From Eshraghiella sp045129695 (lineage in GTDB: Bacteria; Bacillota; Clostridia; Lachnospirales; Lachnospiraceae): a stretch of DNA of 64,000 bases. Both the position numbers and the translations under genes were made by a program. Position 1 is the first letter of the stretch; every line of letters begins with the position of its first letter. The stretch spans positions 1 to 64,000 of the forward strand of contig JBGVJZ010000011.1 of assembly GCA_045129695.1 (NCBI GenBank). The letters are read 5' to 3'. Below, in pieces: positions 24,790-33,510 of the stretch. A model generated the notes under the pieces. It was given only the letters and a program-made list of their open reading frames with translations, did no database searches and had not been told where the DNA came from.

Positions 24790-26130
24790 ATGAAGAAATA
24801 CAGGGATTTTTGGGGAAGTGTTCTTACAATTCTAAGCACTGTAATTATATGTGCATGCGCAAACAGCTATTACATACTTAGTTTGACAAAATTTCCTATA
24901 CTAATAGTTATTATTATATTTTGTATGGGGGGACTAATGCCTTTTTATTCAAAGCAGAAGTTTCCGGGGAAAAGGTTTGTGTTCTGTAAATACGGAGCAA
25001 AATGCCTTATTATTTTTGTGATTTCTACTATAATAACATTAATACTTAATTTTTCAGCTCTTTTTGTACTGATTCCTGATAATTGGAGAATATGGGTTAT
25101 TAATGCAATAATAGCGTACCTGGTTGAAGCAGTAATCTTCTGGATTGGAATTATATGTGTATATTGTACATCAGTTCAATTGGGAATACAGATAAGAGTC
25201 TGGGGACTGGTTCTGGGAATGGTGCCGGTTGCCAATCTTATAATGTTAGTTAAAATAATCCGTACTACATCAGAAGAGATTAATTTTGAATGGAAGAAAC
25301 ACATGCTAAACCTCAGCAGGAAAGATGCCGGAATATGTAAGACAAAATATCCAATATTAATGGTACACGGAGTTTTTTTCAGGGATTCTGTCAGGTTCAA
25401 TTACTGGGGAAGAGTTCCGAAAGAACTGGAGAAAAATGGTGCAACGATTTTTTATGGTGAACATCAGTCAGCAGCTTCTGTTGAAAACAGTGCTTTAGAG
25501 CTTGCTGAGAGAATACAACAGATTATCAGGGAAACAAATTGCGGAAAAATAAACATTATAGCTCATTCGAAGGGCGGACTTGATTGCCGTTATGCAATTT
25601 ATAAATACAATTTGCAGGAATATGTGGCTTCACTAACAACAATTAATACTCCCCACAGAGGATGTAAGTTTGCAGATTATATTTTAGATAAAGCACCGGA
25701 GGCTGTGAAAAACAGGATTGCATTGACTTACAATGCCACACTCAGAAAAATGGGAGATGTGAATCCGGATTTCCTTGCAGCAGTAACTGATTTATCTTCA
25801 ATAAGGGCTGTTGAACTGGATGAAATGCTGCAACAGCCGGATAAGGTATTCTGCCAGAGTGTGGGATCCAAACTGAATAATGCAGTGGGTGGTAAATTTC
25901 CGCTCAATTTATCATACAATTTTGTTAAGAGTTTCGACGGATATAATGACGGACTGGTTGGCGAACAATCGTTTAAATGGGGTGATAAGTTTATGTTCCT
26001 TACTACTACCGGCAGAAGAGGAATATCACACGGGGATATGATAGATTTAAACAGAGAGAATATACCTGGTTTTGATGTGCGTGAGTGGTATGTAAATCTG
26101 GTGTCAGATTTAAGAGAAAGAGGACTGTAG
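24790..26130 (+). CDS. Membrane-anchored alpha/beta-hydrolase, lipase-like
   Basis: 446 residues from the ATG at 24790, which follows GGAGGACAGG; a start at 24748 would put the promoter in the coding region. The N-terminal third has about four membrane helices. The C-terminal two thirds is an alpha/beta-hydrolase: oxyanion region PILMVHGVFFRD, nucleophile Ser260 in AHSKGG, and TINTPHRGCKFAD after it, as in triacylglycerol lipases. A late His in RRGISHGDMID probably completes the triad. It likely acts on lipids or esters at the membrane; the substrate is unknown. It sits just upstream of spo0A. Confidence 0.8.
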   Translation: MKKYRDFWGSVLTILSTVIICACANSYYILSLTKFPILIVIIIFCMGGLMPFYSKQKFPGKRFVFCKYGAKCLIIFVISTIITLILNFSALFVLIPDNWRIWVINAIIAYLVEAVIFWIGIICVYCTSVQLGIQIRVWGLVLGMVPVANLIMLVKIIRTTSEEINFEWKKHMLNLSRKDAGICKTKYPILMVHGVFFRDSVRFNYWGRVPKELEKNGATIFYGEHQSAASVENSALELAERIQQIIRETNCGKINIIAHSKGGLDCRYAIYKYNLQEYVASLTTINTPHRGCKFADYILDKAPEAVKNRIALTYNATLRKMGDVNPDFLAAVTDLSSIRAVELDEMLQQPDKVFCQSVGSKLNNAVGGKFPLNLSYNFVKSFDGYNDGLVGEQSFKWGDKFMFLTTTGRRGISHGDMIDLNRENIPGFDVREWYVNLVSDLRERGL

Positions 26131-26134
26131 ATTT

Positions 26135-26188
26135 TGTCGAATATTGCGACGAGTTAGCATTGATTCGACTTTTATCAGCATATATAAT
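26135..26188 (+). promoter_or_regulatory. spo0A promoter with two Spo0A boxes
   Basis: TTGATT (26160-26165), 17 nt, TATAAT (26183-26188) is a near-consensus sigma-A promoter. A perfect 0A-box core TGTCGAA is at 26135-26141, and a reverse near-match TTCGACT at 26164-26170 overlaps the -35. This fits autoregulation by Spo0A. Confidence 0.65.
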
Positions 26189-26226
26189 ACTCTATGGCTT
26201 TATTGCTAAATTAGGAGGGAAAATAT

Positions 26227-27027
26227 ATGAGTAAACTGACTTGCGCAATTGCAGATGATAATGACAGAATGTTACAGTTATTGGGAGATGTTTTAGAAAC
26301 GGATCCGCAAATACAAGTTGTTGGTAAAGCACGTAATGGAGAAGAAGTAATTAATGAAATTAAGTGTAAACAGCCGGATGTGGTTTTGTTGGATATTATT
26401 ATGCCAAAAATCGACGGACTCACGGTTATGGAGCTGGTTAATCAGGACAAGGATATTAAGAAGAAACCGGCATTTATTGTAGTAACAGCAGTTGGGCAGG
26501 AAGGAATTACGGAGGATGCCTTTAATCTGGGTGCAAATTATTATATAATGAAACCTTTTGATAATAATACTCTGTTAAACAGAATAAAGTATATAGGTAA
26601 TAATCTGGGAAGATATCCGGCAGCAACAGTGGTTAAGAAAACTAATATCCAGACCAAAAGCGAGGATATGGAAATAAGTCTGGAAAATGAGGTTACAGGC
26701 ATTATTCATGAAATAGGTGTTCCGGCACATATCAAGGGATATCAGTATCTGAGAGATTCCATTATTATGGTTATTAAGGACATGGATATGCTTAATTGTA
26801 TAACTAAGGTTTTATATCCGACAATTGCCAAGAAATATGATACTACATCAAGCAGAGTTGAGAGAGCAATCAGACATGCAATTGAAGTCGCATGGACAAG
26901 GGGTAAAATCGAAATACTTGATGCACTTTTCGGTTACACTGTAAGTAATGGCAAAGGAAAACCTACCAATTCGGAATTTATTGCATTAATTGCAGATAAA
27001 ATTCGTTTGGACTATAAAATGAGATAA
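26227..27027 (+). CDS. spo0A: Sporulation master regulator Spo0A
   Basis: 266 residues. N-terminal receiver domain with the acidic pair Asp10-Asp11, phospho-acceptor Asp56 in VVLLDIIMP and a Lys in IMKPFDN. The C-terminal DNA-binding domain includes the highly conserved SSRVERAIRHAIEVAWTRG and YTVSNGKGKPTNSEFIA. Phosphorylated Spo0A binds TGTCGAA boxes and starts sporulation. No phosphorelay proteins are encoded nearby, as is usual in clostridia. Ribosome site AGGAGGG. Confidence 0.97.
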   Translation: MSKLTCAIADDNDRMLQLLGDVLETDPQIQVVGKARNGEEVINEIKCKQPDVVLLDIIMPKIDGLTVMELVNQDKDIKKKPAFIVVTAVGQEGITEDAFNLGANYYIMKPFDNNTLLNRIKYIGNNLGRYPAATVVKKTNIQTKSEDMEISLENEVTGIIHEIGVPAHIKGYQYLRDSIIMVIKDMDMLNCITKVLYPTIAKKYDTTSSRVERAIRHAIEVAWTRGKIEILDALFGYTVSNGKGKPTNSEFIALIADKIRLDYKMR

Positions 27028-27055
27028 AAAATATGTTTCATTTACTTCCCTTATA

Positions 27056-27064
27056 TGTTACAAT
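27056..27064 (+). promoter_or_regulatory. Extended -10 of glgA
   Basis: TGTTACAAT is an extended -10 about 33 nt before the ATG. The -35 region has only TTTCAT. Confidence 0.35.
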
Positions 27065-27096
27065 ATTTATAGTTTATTTGCTATGGAGGTAGTCAG

Positions 27097-28530
27097 ATGA
27101 AGAATGTATTGTTTATTGCTTCAGAAGCAGTTCCTTTTATTAAAACGGGAGGACTTGCAGATGTTGCAGGTTCTTTACCAAAGTATTTTGATAAAGAGAA
27201 GTATGATGTAAGGGTTATGATTCCGAATTATAAATGTATTCCATGGGAATATAAGCAGAGAATGCATTTTATCACTAATTTCTATATGGATTTATCATGG
27301 AGAAGTCAGTATGTCGGTATAATGGAAATGGAATATGAGGGAGTACATTTTTATTTTATTGATAATGAATTTTATTTTGATGGCTTTAAACCATATGGAT
27401 ATATACATCAGGATATTGAAAAGTTTGCTTTCTTCAGTAAAGCAGCATTGTCAGCCCTGCCATTAATTGGTTTTAGACCGGATATTATTCATTGCCATGA
27501 CTGGCAGACCGGATTGATTCCTGTATATATGAAGGAGAGGTTCAGTCAGAATTTCTTCTGGGGAATGAAATCGATTATGACCATACATAATCTTAAGTTT
27601 CAGGGTATTTATGATACGAAAACAATCAGGGATGTTACAGGACTTCCGGCATCGTTTTTTACACCGGACAAGTTGGAGGCATATGGTGATGCCAATTTCC
27701 TTAAGGGTGGTATAGTATATGCAGATCAGGTTACGACTGTCAGCCAGAGCTATGCAGAGGAGATTAAGATGCCGTTTTACGGTGAGAAGTTAGACGGACT
27801 TATGCGTGCACGTTCCAATTGTCTCACAGGTATTGTTAATGGTATTGATTATAATGAGTTCAATCCTGAAACAGACCATAGAATTTATCATAATTACAAT
27901 CAGCTTACTTTCCGTAAGGAGAAGGTTAAGAATAAGATTGAACTTCAGAAGGAGTTGGGACTTGATGTTGACCCTAAGAAGTTTATGATTGGTATCGTAT
28001 CAAGACTTACGGATCAGAAGGGCTTTGATTTAATTGCTTACGTAATGGATGAGCTTTGTGCTTATGATGTTCAATTGGTAGTTCTTGGAACCGGAGAGAG
28101 CAGATATGAGAATATGTTCCGTCATTTTGACTGGAAATACAATAACAGGGTAAGAGCCTGCATCTATTATTCAGAGGATATGTCCCATAAGGTATACGCC
28201 TCATGTGATGCATTTTTAATGCCATCATTATTTGAGCCTTGCGGACTCAGCCAGTTAATGAGCTTAAGATATGGAACTGTTCCTATTGTAAGAGAGACCG
28301 GAGGACTCAGAGATACTGTTGAGCCTTATAATGAATATGAATGTACCGGAACAGGCTTCTCATTCTCTAATTATAATGCACACGAGATGCTTAGAACCGT
28401 TCAGTATGCAAAACATGTTTATTACAATAACAAAAGAGAATGGAACAAAATTGTTGACAGAGGAATGTTAACAGATTTCTCATGGAGCAGTTCAGCACGT
28501 AAGTACGAAGAATTATATGACAGAATGTAG
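27097..28530 (+). CDS. glgA: Glycogen synthase (ADP-glucose type, GT5)
   Basis: 477 residues, the usual length. N-terminal substrate loop KTGGLADVAGSLPK with Lys16, HDWQTGLIPVYM in the first Rossmann domain, and the C-terminal GT-B domain with VSRLTDQKGFDL, PSLFEPCGLSQLMS and GTVPIVRETGGLRDTV. It extends alpha-1,4-glucan from ADP-glucose. No other glycogen gene is in the window. It ends before a hairpin shared with the convergent rqcH. Confidence 0.95.
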   Translation: MKNVLFIASEAVPFIKTGGLADVAGSLPKYFDKEKYDVRVMIPNYKCIPWEYKQRMHFITNFYMDLSWRSQYVGIMEMEYEGVHFYFIDNEFYFDGFKPYGYIHQDIEKFAFFSKAALSALPLIGFRPDIIHCHDWQTGLIPVYMKERFSQNFFWGMKSIMTIHNLKFQGIYDTKTIRDVTGLPASFFTPDKLEAYGDANFLKGGIVYADQVTTVSQSYAEEIKMPFYGEKLDGLMRARSNCLTGIVNGIDYNEFNPETDHRIYHNYNQLTFRKEKVKNKIELQKELGLDVDPKKFMIGIVSRLTDQKGFDLIAYVMDELCAYDVQLVVLGTGESRYENMFRHFDWKYNNRVRACIYYSEDMSHKVYASCDAFLMPSLFEPCGLSQLMSLRYGTVPIVRETGGLRDTVEPYNEYECTGTGFSFSNYNAHEMLRTVQYAKHVYYNNKREWNKIVDRGMLTDFSWSSSARKYEELYDRM

Positions 28531-28571
28531 TGTTTTGAAGGGTGCCTCGAGAGAGTAGAATATTGAGTTGG

Positions 28572-28618
28572 AATAATGCCTGGATATGTTGAGTATGATA
28601 CATATTCAGGCATTTATT
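28572..28618. terminator. Hairpin between convergent glgA and rqcH
   Basis: AATAATGCCTG (28572-28582) pairs with CAGGCATTTATT (28607-28618), extended inward by ATATGT/ACATAT. T-runs are weak on both sides, so termination strength is uncertain. Confidence 0.5.
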
Positions 28619-28629
28619 GCATTAAATAT

Positions 28630-30378
28630 TTATTCAGAAATTAAATGTATTCCGGAAATATCAGGTGTAATATTCATTGAGTAATTGGTGTGATAGATTA
28701 CGAAACCGAGTGCGGCACCCGGAACCTTCTTAATTTGTTTTTTCTCGACATAATCTATTTCAACTTTTTCCATATCCCTGCCTTTTGAATAATATGCTGC
28801 AAGCCTGGCGGCTTCTTCAAAAGTGTTATCGGGAAGGTCTTTGCCCTGACTTTTAACTATTACATGTGAACCCGGCATATTTTTGGCATGGAACCACCAG
28901 TCATTACCGACGGCAAGCTTAAAAGTGAGTTCTTCATTCTGAATGTTGTTCTTACCCACATATATGTCAAAGCCATCACTGGAAATATAGTGAAATGGCT
29001 TGCTTTTGGATTTCTCAGGCCTGCCTTTTTTGTCATTGATTTTATTTTTGATAAATCCATAGGTAACAAGCTCTTCTTTTATCTGAATTAAATCATCATA
29101 TGATGTTGCAATTTCCAGTGAAGTTTTAATTGATTCAAGCTGGTCAATCTCTGCTTTTGTGGATATTGTTAATTCGCTTAATGCTTCATAGGTTCGTTTC
29201 TGTTTATTATATTTTTCATAAAATTTCTGACTGTTTTCCTGTGGTGTGAGAGTGGAATCCAGTGGAATAGTAATTGTTGTGTTATCATAATAATTTAATA
29301 CAGAACATTCCCTTGAACCCGGTTGTATCTCATAGCCATATACATTAAGCAATTCTCCAAATAATTTATATTTGTCACGTTTTTCGGTATCCTTAAGCTG
29401 TTTAAGCTGTAAATCGTATTTCTTATAGTTTCTGTCAAGAGCTGTATTAATTACCTGACGTAAATCCGCTGAACGCTGACGAATCCGGGATATATTGTTT
29501 TTAGCAGCATAGAAATGCTCCAGCATAACGCTTACGGAGTCATAAATTTTACAATCCTCCTGTGGGAAGGAAGATGGCAACGTGACATAAAAATCCTGAG
29601 GCTGTCCATTACGGTATGCAATGCATGGTATAAAATTACAGGCTTTAATATCATCCATATAATTATTAAATATTCCGGCAATATGAAGTGCTGAATTTTC
29701 ATCAAGCCCGCATGCTGCAATACCTGAATCTAGGGAAGCTCCATAGCATAAATCTTCAGCAACTAATGGACTGAAACCCGTATAGGTGGTATAGATTGCC
29801 TTTGAAAGAGGCTGATTCTTAGTTAAAGCACAGGATTTAAATTCGTCCCTTGTGGTGTTAAGGGCGTTAAGTTTTTCACCTGTATTTGGAATAAAATAAG
29901 TAAAACCCGGTAAAACCTCACGGACGGAGCTTACACTTGCATTGATACGTTTGATACTGTCAATTATTCTGTCATTATCATCAGTAAAAATAATGTTGCT
30001 GTGTTTGCCCATCAATTCCACAATGAGATGTTTAGTGCATAAATCACCCATTTCATCAAGATGTTCAATATGAAAATCTATAATACGCTCAAGCCCCGGC
30101 TGTGTTATAGATATAATTTTCCCATTGTTAATATGTTTTCTCAAAAGCATACAGAAATTTGGTGCGGTAAGGGGAGAAGGTTTATTGTTATCTGTTATAT
30201 ATGCAAGGGGGAGACCTGCATTGGCAGACAGTAGGAGACGTAATTGCCCGGAGGCTGTCTTTATGGTGAGCAGCAGCTCATCTTTCTCCGGCTGTGCAAT
30301 TTTGTTGATTCTGCCGTCTTTTAATTTATCATTAAATTCCTTCACAAGCGCGTGAATTGTTATTCCGTCAAAAGCCAT
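28630..30378 (-). CDS. rqcH: Ribosome quality-control NFACT protein RqcH
   Basis: 582 residues. NFACT-N domain at the start (MAFDGITIHALVKEF), helix-hairpin-helix and coiled-coil middle, then the NFACT-R domain near the C-terminus with YVGKNNIQNEEL, WWFHAKNMPGSHVI and AARLAAYYSKGRD. RqcH/Rqc2 binds stalled 50S subunits and recruits tRNA-Ala for C-terminal Ala tailing. The position of the essential Asp97-Arg98 of the Bacillus protein reads Glu97-Arg98 here. Formerly annotated as fibronectin-binding protein. Divergent from yicC, as Bacillus yloA lies near yloC. Confidence 0.9.
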   Translation of the reverse strand: MAFDGITIHALVKEFNDKLKDGRINKIAQPEKDELLLTIKTASGQLRLLLSANAGLPLAYITDNNKPSPLTAPNFCMLLRKHINNGKIISITQPGLERIIDFHIEHLDEMGDLCTKHLIVELMGKHSNIIFTDDNDRIIDSIKRINASVSSVREVLPGFTYFIPNTGEKLNALNTTRDEFKSCALTKNQPLSKAIYTTYTGFSPLVAEDLCYGASLDSGIAACGLDENSALHIAGIFNNYMDDIKACNFIPCIAYRNGQPQDFYVTLPSSFPQEDCKIYDSVSVMLEHFYAAKNNISRIRQRSADLRQVINTALDRNYKKYDLQLKQLKDTEKRDKYKLFGELLNVYGYEIQPGSRECSVLNYYDNTTITIPLDSTLTPQENSQKFYEKYNKQKRTYEALSELTISTKAEIDQLESIKTSLEIATSYDDLIQIKEELVTYGFIKNKINDKKGRPEKSKSKPFHYISSDGFDIYVGKNNIQNEELTFKLAVGNDWWFHAKNMPGSHVIVKSQGKDLPDNTFEEAARLAAYYSKGRDMEKVEIDYVEKKQIKKVPGAALGFVIYHTNYSMNITPDISGIHLISE

Positions 30379-30407
30379 AATACACCTCTAATTATTTTAT
30401 CAGAGAA

Positions 30408-30436
30408 AGTATAACATTCTTTTTCATTATAGGCAA
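30408..30436 (-). promoter_or_regulatory. Promoter of rqcH
   Basis: On the minus strand TTGCCT (30436-30431), 17 nt, TATACT (30413-30408) with a TG extension. It is back to back with the yicC promoter. Confidence 0.55.
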
Positions 30437-30463
30437 ATATAAGTGTACTTTTAAGGTGAAATG

Positions 30464-30472
30464 TGATAAAAT
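30464..30472 (+). promoter_or_regulatory. Extended -10 of the yicC operon
   Basis: TGATAAAAT lies about 37 nt before the yicC ATG. The -35 match (TGTACT, 30444-30449) is poor. Confidence 0.4.
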
Positions 30473-30508
30473 ATGCATGATTATGTTGTATATAAGTGGA
30501 GGTTACTT

Positions 30509-31387
30509 ATGATAAAAAGTATGACTGGTTTTGGCAGATGTGAGGTATCTGACTCTGACAGAAAAATAACAATTGAGATGAAATCTGTTAATCACAGATA
30601 TTTTGAGCCGGGAATCAAGATGCCTAAGAAACTCAATGTATATGAGGCGGGAATCCGTACACTGCTTAAGAAATACATTAACAGGGGTAAAGTGGATATT
30701 TTTATCACATATGAGGATTATTCCGAGAACAAGTTCTGCCTTAAATATAATGAAGACCTTGCCAATGAATATATGAGTATTTTCAAATATATGTCAGAGC
30801 AGTTTGACATTGAGAATGACATTAAGGTTTCAACACTGTCAAGGTATCCTGAAGTCATTACGATGGATGAGCAGGCGAATGACGAAGAAGAGGTGTGGAA
30901 TCTTCTGGAAAAAGGACTTACCGGAGCCTGCGAGCAGTTCGTTGAGAGCAGAATTTCAGAGGGAGATAAGCTTAAGGTGGATTTAATCGGCAAGCTTGAT
31001 TATATGCTTGAGCTTGTCGATAATATTGAAGAGAGAAGCCCGAGAATTATTCAGGAGTACCGTCAGAAGCTTGAGGATAAAGTGTATGAGCTTTTGAATG
31101 ATTCCAATATTGACGAGAGCAGAATTGCTACTGAAGTAACAATTTTTGCTGATAAGATATGTGTTGATGAGGAGACAGTAAGATTAAGAAGTCATATTGA
31201 GAGTACCAAGGATACTCTTAATGAAGGCGGAAGTGTCGGTCGTAAGCTTGATTTTATAGCTCAGGAGATGAACAGGGAAGCCAATACAATTTTATCCAAG
31301 GCTAATGATTTGGATGTTTCCAATTGGGGAATTTCACTTAAGACCGAAATTGAGAAGGTAAGAGAACAAATTCAGAATATTGAATAA
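30509..31387 (+). CDS. yicC: YicC-family endoribonuclease
   Basis: 292 residues from the ATG at 30509, preceded by GGAGG; an ATG at 30473 lies at the -10 element and is rejected. The N-terminal signature MIKSMTGFGR and the C-terminal end (RKLDFIAQEMNREANTILSK, then VREQIQNIE) are diagnostic. Members in E. coli and Bacillus degrade RNA. First gene of the yicC-remA-gmk-rpoZ-uppP operon. remA starts 11 nt later. Confidence 0.93.
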   Translation: MIKSMTGFGRCEVSDSDRKITIEMKSVNHRYFEPGIKMPKKLNVYEAGIRTLLKKYINRGKVDIFITYEDYSENKFCLKYNEDLANEYMSIFKYMSEQFDIENDIKVSTLSRYPEVITMDEQANDEEEVWNLLEKGLTGACEQFVESRISEGDKLKVDLIGKLDYMLELVDNIEERSPRIIQEYRQKLEDKVYELLNDSNIDESRIATEVTIFADKICVDEETVRLRSHIESTKDTLNEGGSVGRKLDFIAQEMNREANTILSKANDLDVSNWGISLKTEIEKVREQIQNIE

Positions 31388-31398
31388 TGAGGTGGAAT

Positions 31399-31677
31399 AT
31401 GAGCTTTGTTAATATGGGATTCGGTAATATTATTAACAGTAACAAAATTGTTGCAGTTATATCTCCGGATTCCGCACCATCAAAAAGACTTTTGCAAAAT
31501 TCCAAAGAATGTGGTAAAGTAATTGACGCAACACAGGGAAGAAGAACAAGGTCATTTATTGTGACAGATACGGGTTATCTTGTTTTGTCTGCGTTGCAGC
31601 CTGAGACTATCGCAGGCAGAATAAGAGAAACTGATGATATAGGAAATTATAGAGGTGAAGATGATGAACAGAGGTAA
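31399..31677 (+). CDS. remA: RemA-like DNA-binding regulator (DUF370)
   Basis: 92 residues from the ATG at 31399, after GAGGTGG. Conserved stretch FVNMGFGNIINSNKIVAV at the start and DATQGRRTRSFIVTD in the middle, as in Bacillus RemA, an oligomeric DNA-binding protein that activates matrix genes. It overlaps the start of gmk by 14 bp. Location between yicC and gmk is conserved in Firmicutes. Confidence 0.93.
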   Translation: MSFVNMGFGNIINSNKIVAVISPDSAPSKRLLQNSKECGKVIDATQGRRTRSFIVTDTGYLVLSALQPETIAGRIRETDDIGNYRGEDDEQR

Positions 31678-32275
31678 ACTGGTTATTGTTTCAGGATTTT
31701 CAGGCGCGGGCAAGGGAACGGTTATGCATCAGCTTATAGCTAATAATTCCAACTATGCTTTGTCTGTTTCAGCTACGACAAGACAGCCTCGACCTAATGA
31801 GGTAGAAGGTGTTTCATATTTTTTTAAGACTCATGAAGAGTTTGAAAATATGATTGAGAATGACGAGCTTTTGGAATATGCACGTTATGTGGATAACTAT
31901 TATGGAACACCAAAGGCCTTTGTTGAAGCCATGAGAGATGAGGGCAAGGATGTACTGCTCGAAATAGAGATGCAGGGTGCAATGCTTGTTAAAGGAAAAT
32001 GTCCTGATGCAATTCTCATTTTTATTACAACGAAGGATGCTGTCACATTAAGAGACAGACTTACAGGAAGGGGTACGGAGACGCCTGAGGTTATTGAGAA
32101 ACGTATGGACAGAGCAAGAGAAGAGGCTCAGGGTGTTGAGAATTACGACTACATTGTTGTTAATGATGTACTGGAAGAATGTGTGGAAACTGTTGACAGA
32201 ATCGTCAAAAGTGAGCATAATAGAACAGACGATAAAATTTCCATAATTAAGGGAATTTGTAAAGAGTTATCATAA
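31664..32275 (+). CDS. gmk: Guanylate kinase
   Basis: 203 residues from the second of two adjacent ATGs (31661, 31664), favoured because GAGGTG is then 6 nt away. P-loop SGFSGAGKGTV, GMP-binding SVSATTRQPRPNEVEGV and YFFKTHEEFE, and the lid with LRDRLTGRGTE. It phosphorylates GMP to GDP. Overlaps remA. Confidence 0.95.
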   Translation: MNRGKLVIVSGFSGAGKGTVMHQLIANNSNYALSVSATTRQPRPNEVEGVSYFFKTHEEFENMIENDELLEYARYVDNYYGTPKAFVEAMRDEGKDVLLEIEMQGAMLVKGKCPDAILIFITTKDAVTLRDRLTGRGTETPEVIEKRMDRAREEAQGVENYDYIVVNDVLEECVETVDRIVKSEHNRTDDKISIIKGICKELS

Positions 32276-32303
32276 ATGAATAAAACTTAAAGGAGAACAG
32301 ACA

Positions 32304-32546
32304 ATGATACATCCATCTTATTCAGAATTAATGAATGTAATTAACAGTGAGGTAGAACCGGGAGAACAGCCTCCTGTTCAGAGTAGATATTCAATCGTTA
32401 TTGCTACATCTAAGAGAGCAAGACAGATTATTGACGGAGCACCGACTTATGTTAGCGGTAAGGGCAAGAAACCGTTATCAGTTGCAGTTGAAGAGCTCTA
32501 TCAGGGTAAGGTTAAAATCGTCGGAGACGATAAGGATAGCGAATAA
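32304..32546 (+). CDS. rpoZ: RNA polymerase omega subunit
   Basis: 80 residues. HPSYSELMNVINSE at the start and RYSIVIATSKRARQI near residue 35, followed by KPLSVAVEELYQGKVKI, match the omega family. It helps assemble RNA polymerase. The stop codon is followed directly by the TTG start of uppP. Ribosome site AAAGGAGA. Confidence 0.95.
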   Translation: MIHPSYSELMNVINSEVEPGEQPPVQSRYSIVIATSKRARQIIDGAPTYVSGKGKKPLSVAVEELYQGKVKIVGDDKDSE

Positions 32547-33386
32547 TTGGATTTTTTAGAGATTTTAAAGGTTATTGTCCTGGGTATTGTTGAGGGAATC
32601 ACTGAGTGGCTCCCTATCAGCAGCACAGGGCATTTAATTCTTGTAGACGAATTTCTTAAACTGGATGCAACAGACGAATTTAAAGAGATGTTTGATGTTG
32701 TTATTCAGCTGGGAGCAATTCTTGCCGTTATTGTAATTTATTTTAAGAAATTATGGCCGGTTGACAGGCTGAAGAATAGTAGGAAATTGTCTTGGAATAA
32801 GGATAAGCTTATTCTATGGGGTAAGATTCTTATTGCATGTATTCCTGCCGCCATTATAGGCATACTATTTGATGATTATATTGACAAAATATTCTACAAT
32901 CCATATGTTGTTTCAATTACCCTGATTATATATGGTATAGCCTTTATAATAATTGAGATTCTGCACAAGGGTAAGGAATTTAAGCTTAAATCCCTTGGAG
33001 AGATGTCGATCAGAACAGCACTTATAATAGGAGTATTTCAGGTGTTGGCACTGATTCCGGGAACCTCACGTTCAGGTGCAACAATTGTAGGTGCAATGCT
33101 TATCGGAACGGATAGAACCGTTGCGGCCGAATTTACTTTTTATCTTGCAATTCCTGTAATGCTTGGTGCAAGCCTTCTGAAATTATTGAAGTTTTTCACA
33201 GGTGGAGGCGTGCTTGGCGGAACAGAAGTTGTGTATTTATTAACAGGAATGGCTGTTGCATTTGCTGTTTCTATTGTTGTAATCAAGTTCCTTATGTCTT
33301 ATATCAAGAAGCATGATTTTAAGGTGTTTGGAATATACCGTATTGTATTAGGAATAGCAGTACTGGTATTTTTTGCTTTGGTATAA
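32547..33386 (+). CDS. uppP: Undecaprenyl-diphosphatase UppP (BacA)
   Basis: 279 residues with about seven to eight membrane helices. Catalytic motifs EGITEWLPISSTGH (about 16-29) and PGTSRSGAT (171-179) are present. It dephosphorylates undecaprenyl diphosphate so the carrier can be reused and gives bacitracin resistance. The start is TTG, directly after the rpoZ stop, so translation is probably coupled; no ATG fits. It occupies the place of coaBC in the Bacillus operon. Confidence 0.95.
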   Translation: MDFLEILKVIVLGIVEGITEWLPISSTGHLILVDEFLKLDATDEFKEMFDVVIQLGAILAVIVIYFKKLWPVDRLKNSRKLSWNKDKLILWGKILIACIPAAIIGILFDDYIDKIFYNPYVVSITLIIYGIAFIIIEILHKGKEFKLKSLGEMSIRTALIIGVFQVLALIPGTSRSGATIVGAMLIGTDRTVAAEFTFYLAIPVMLGASLLKLLKFFTGGGVLGGTEVVYLLTGMAVAFAVSIVVIKFLMSYIKKHDFKVFGIYRIVLGIAVLVFFALV

Positions 33387-33391
33387 TTATG

Positions 33392-33426
33392 ATGCTGTGG
33401 GGAGAAAATAATTTTCCACAGCATTT
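33392..33426 (+). terminator. Terminator of the yicC-uppP operon
   Basis: ATGCTGTGG (33392-33400) pairs with CCACAGCAT (33416-33424), with an inner GAAAAT/ATTTT extension, and TTTTT follows. Confidence 0.75.
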
Positions 33427-33431
33427 TTGTG

Positions 33432-33460
33432 TTGCAACATAACAAAATAAATGATATCAT
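33432..33460 (+). promoter_or_regulatory. Promoter of the aminotransferase gene
   Basis: TTGCAA (33432-33437), 17 nt, TATCAT (33455-33460) with a TG extension. It begins 6 nt after the preceding terminator. Confidence 0.55.
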
Positions 33461-33510
33461 CATAAAAACTAAATTTAATTAATCAGGAGATTACATCGGA
33501 GGTATTTATA

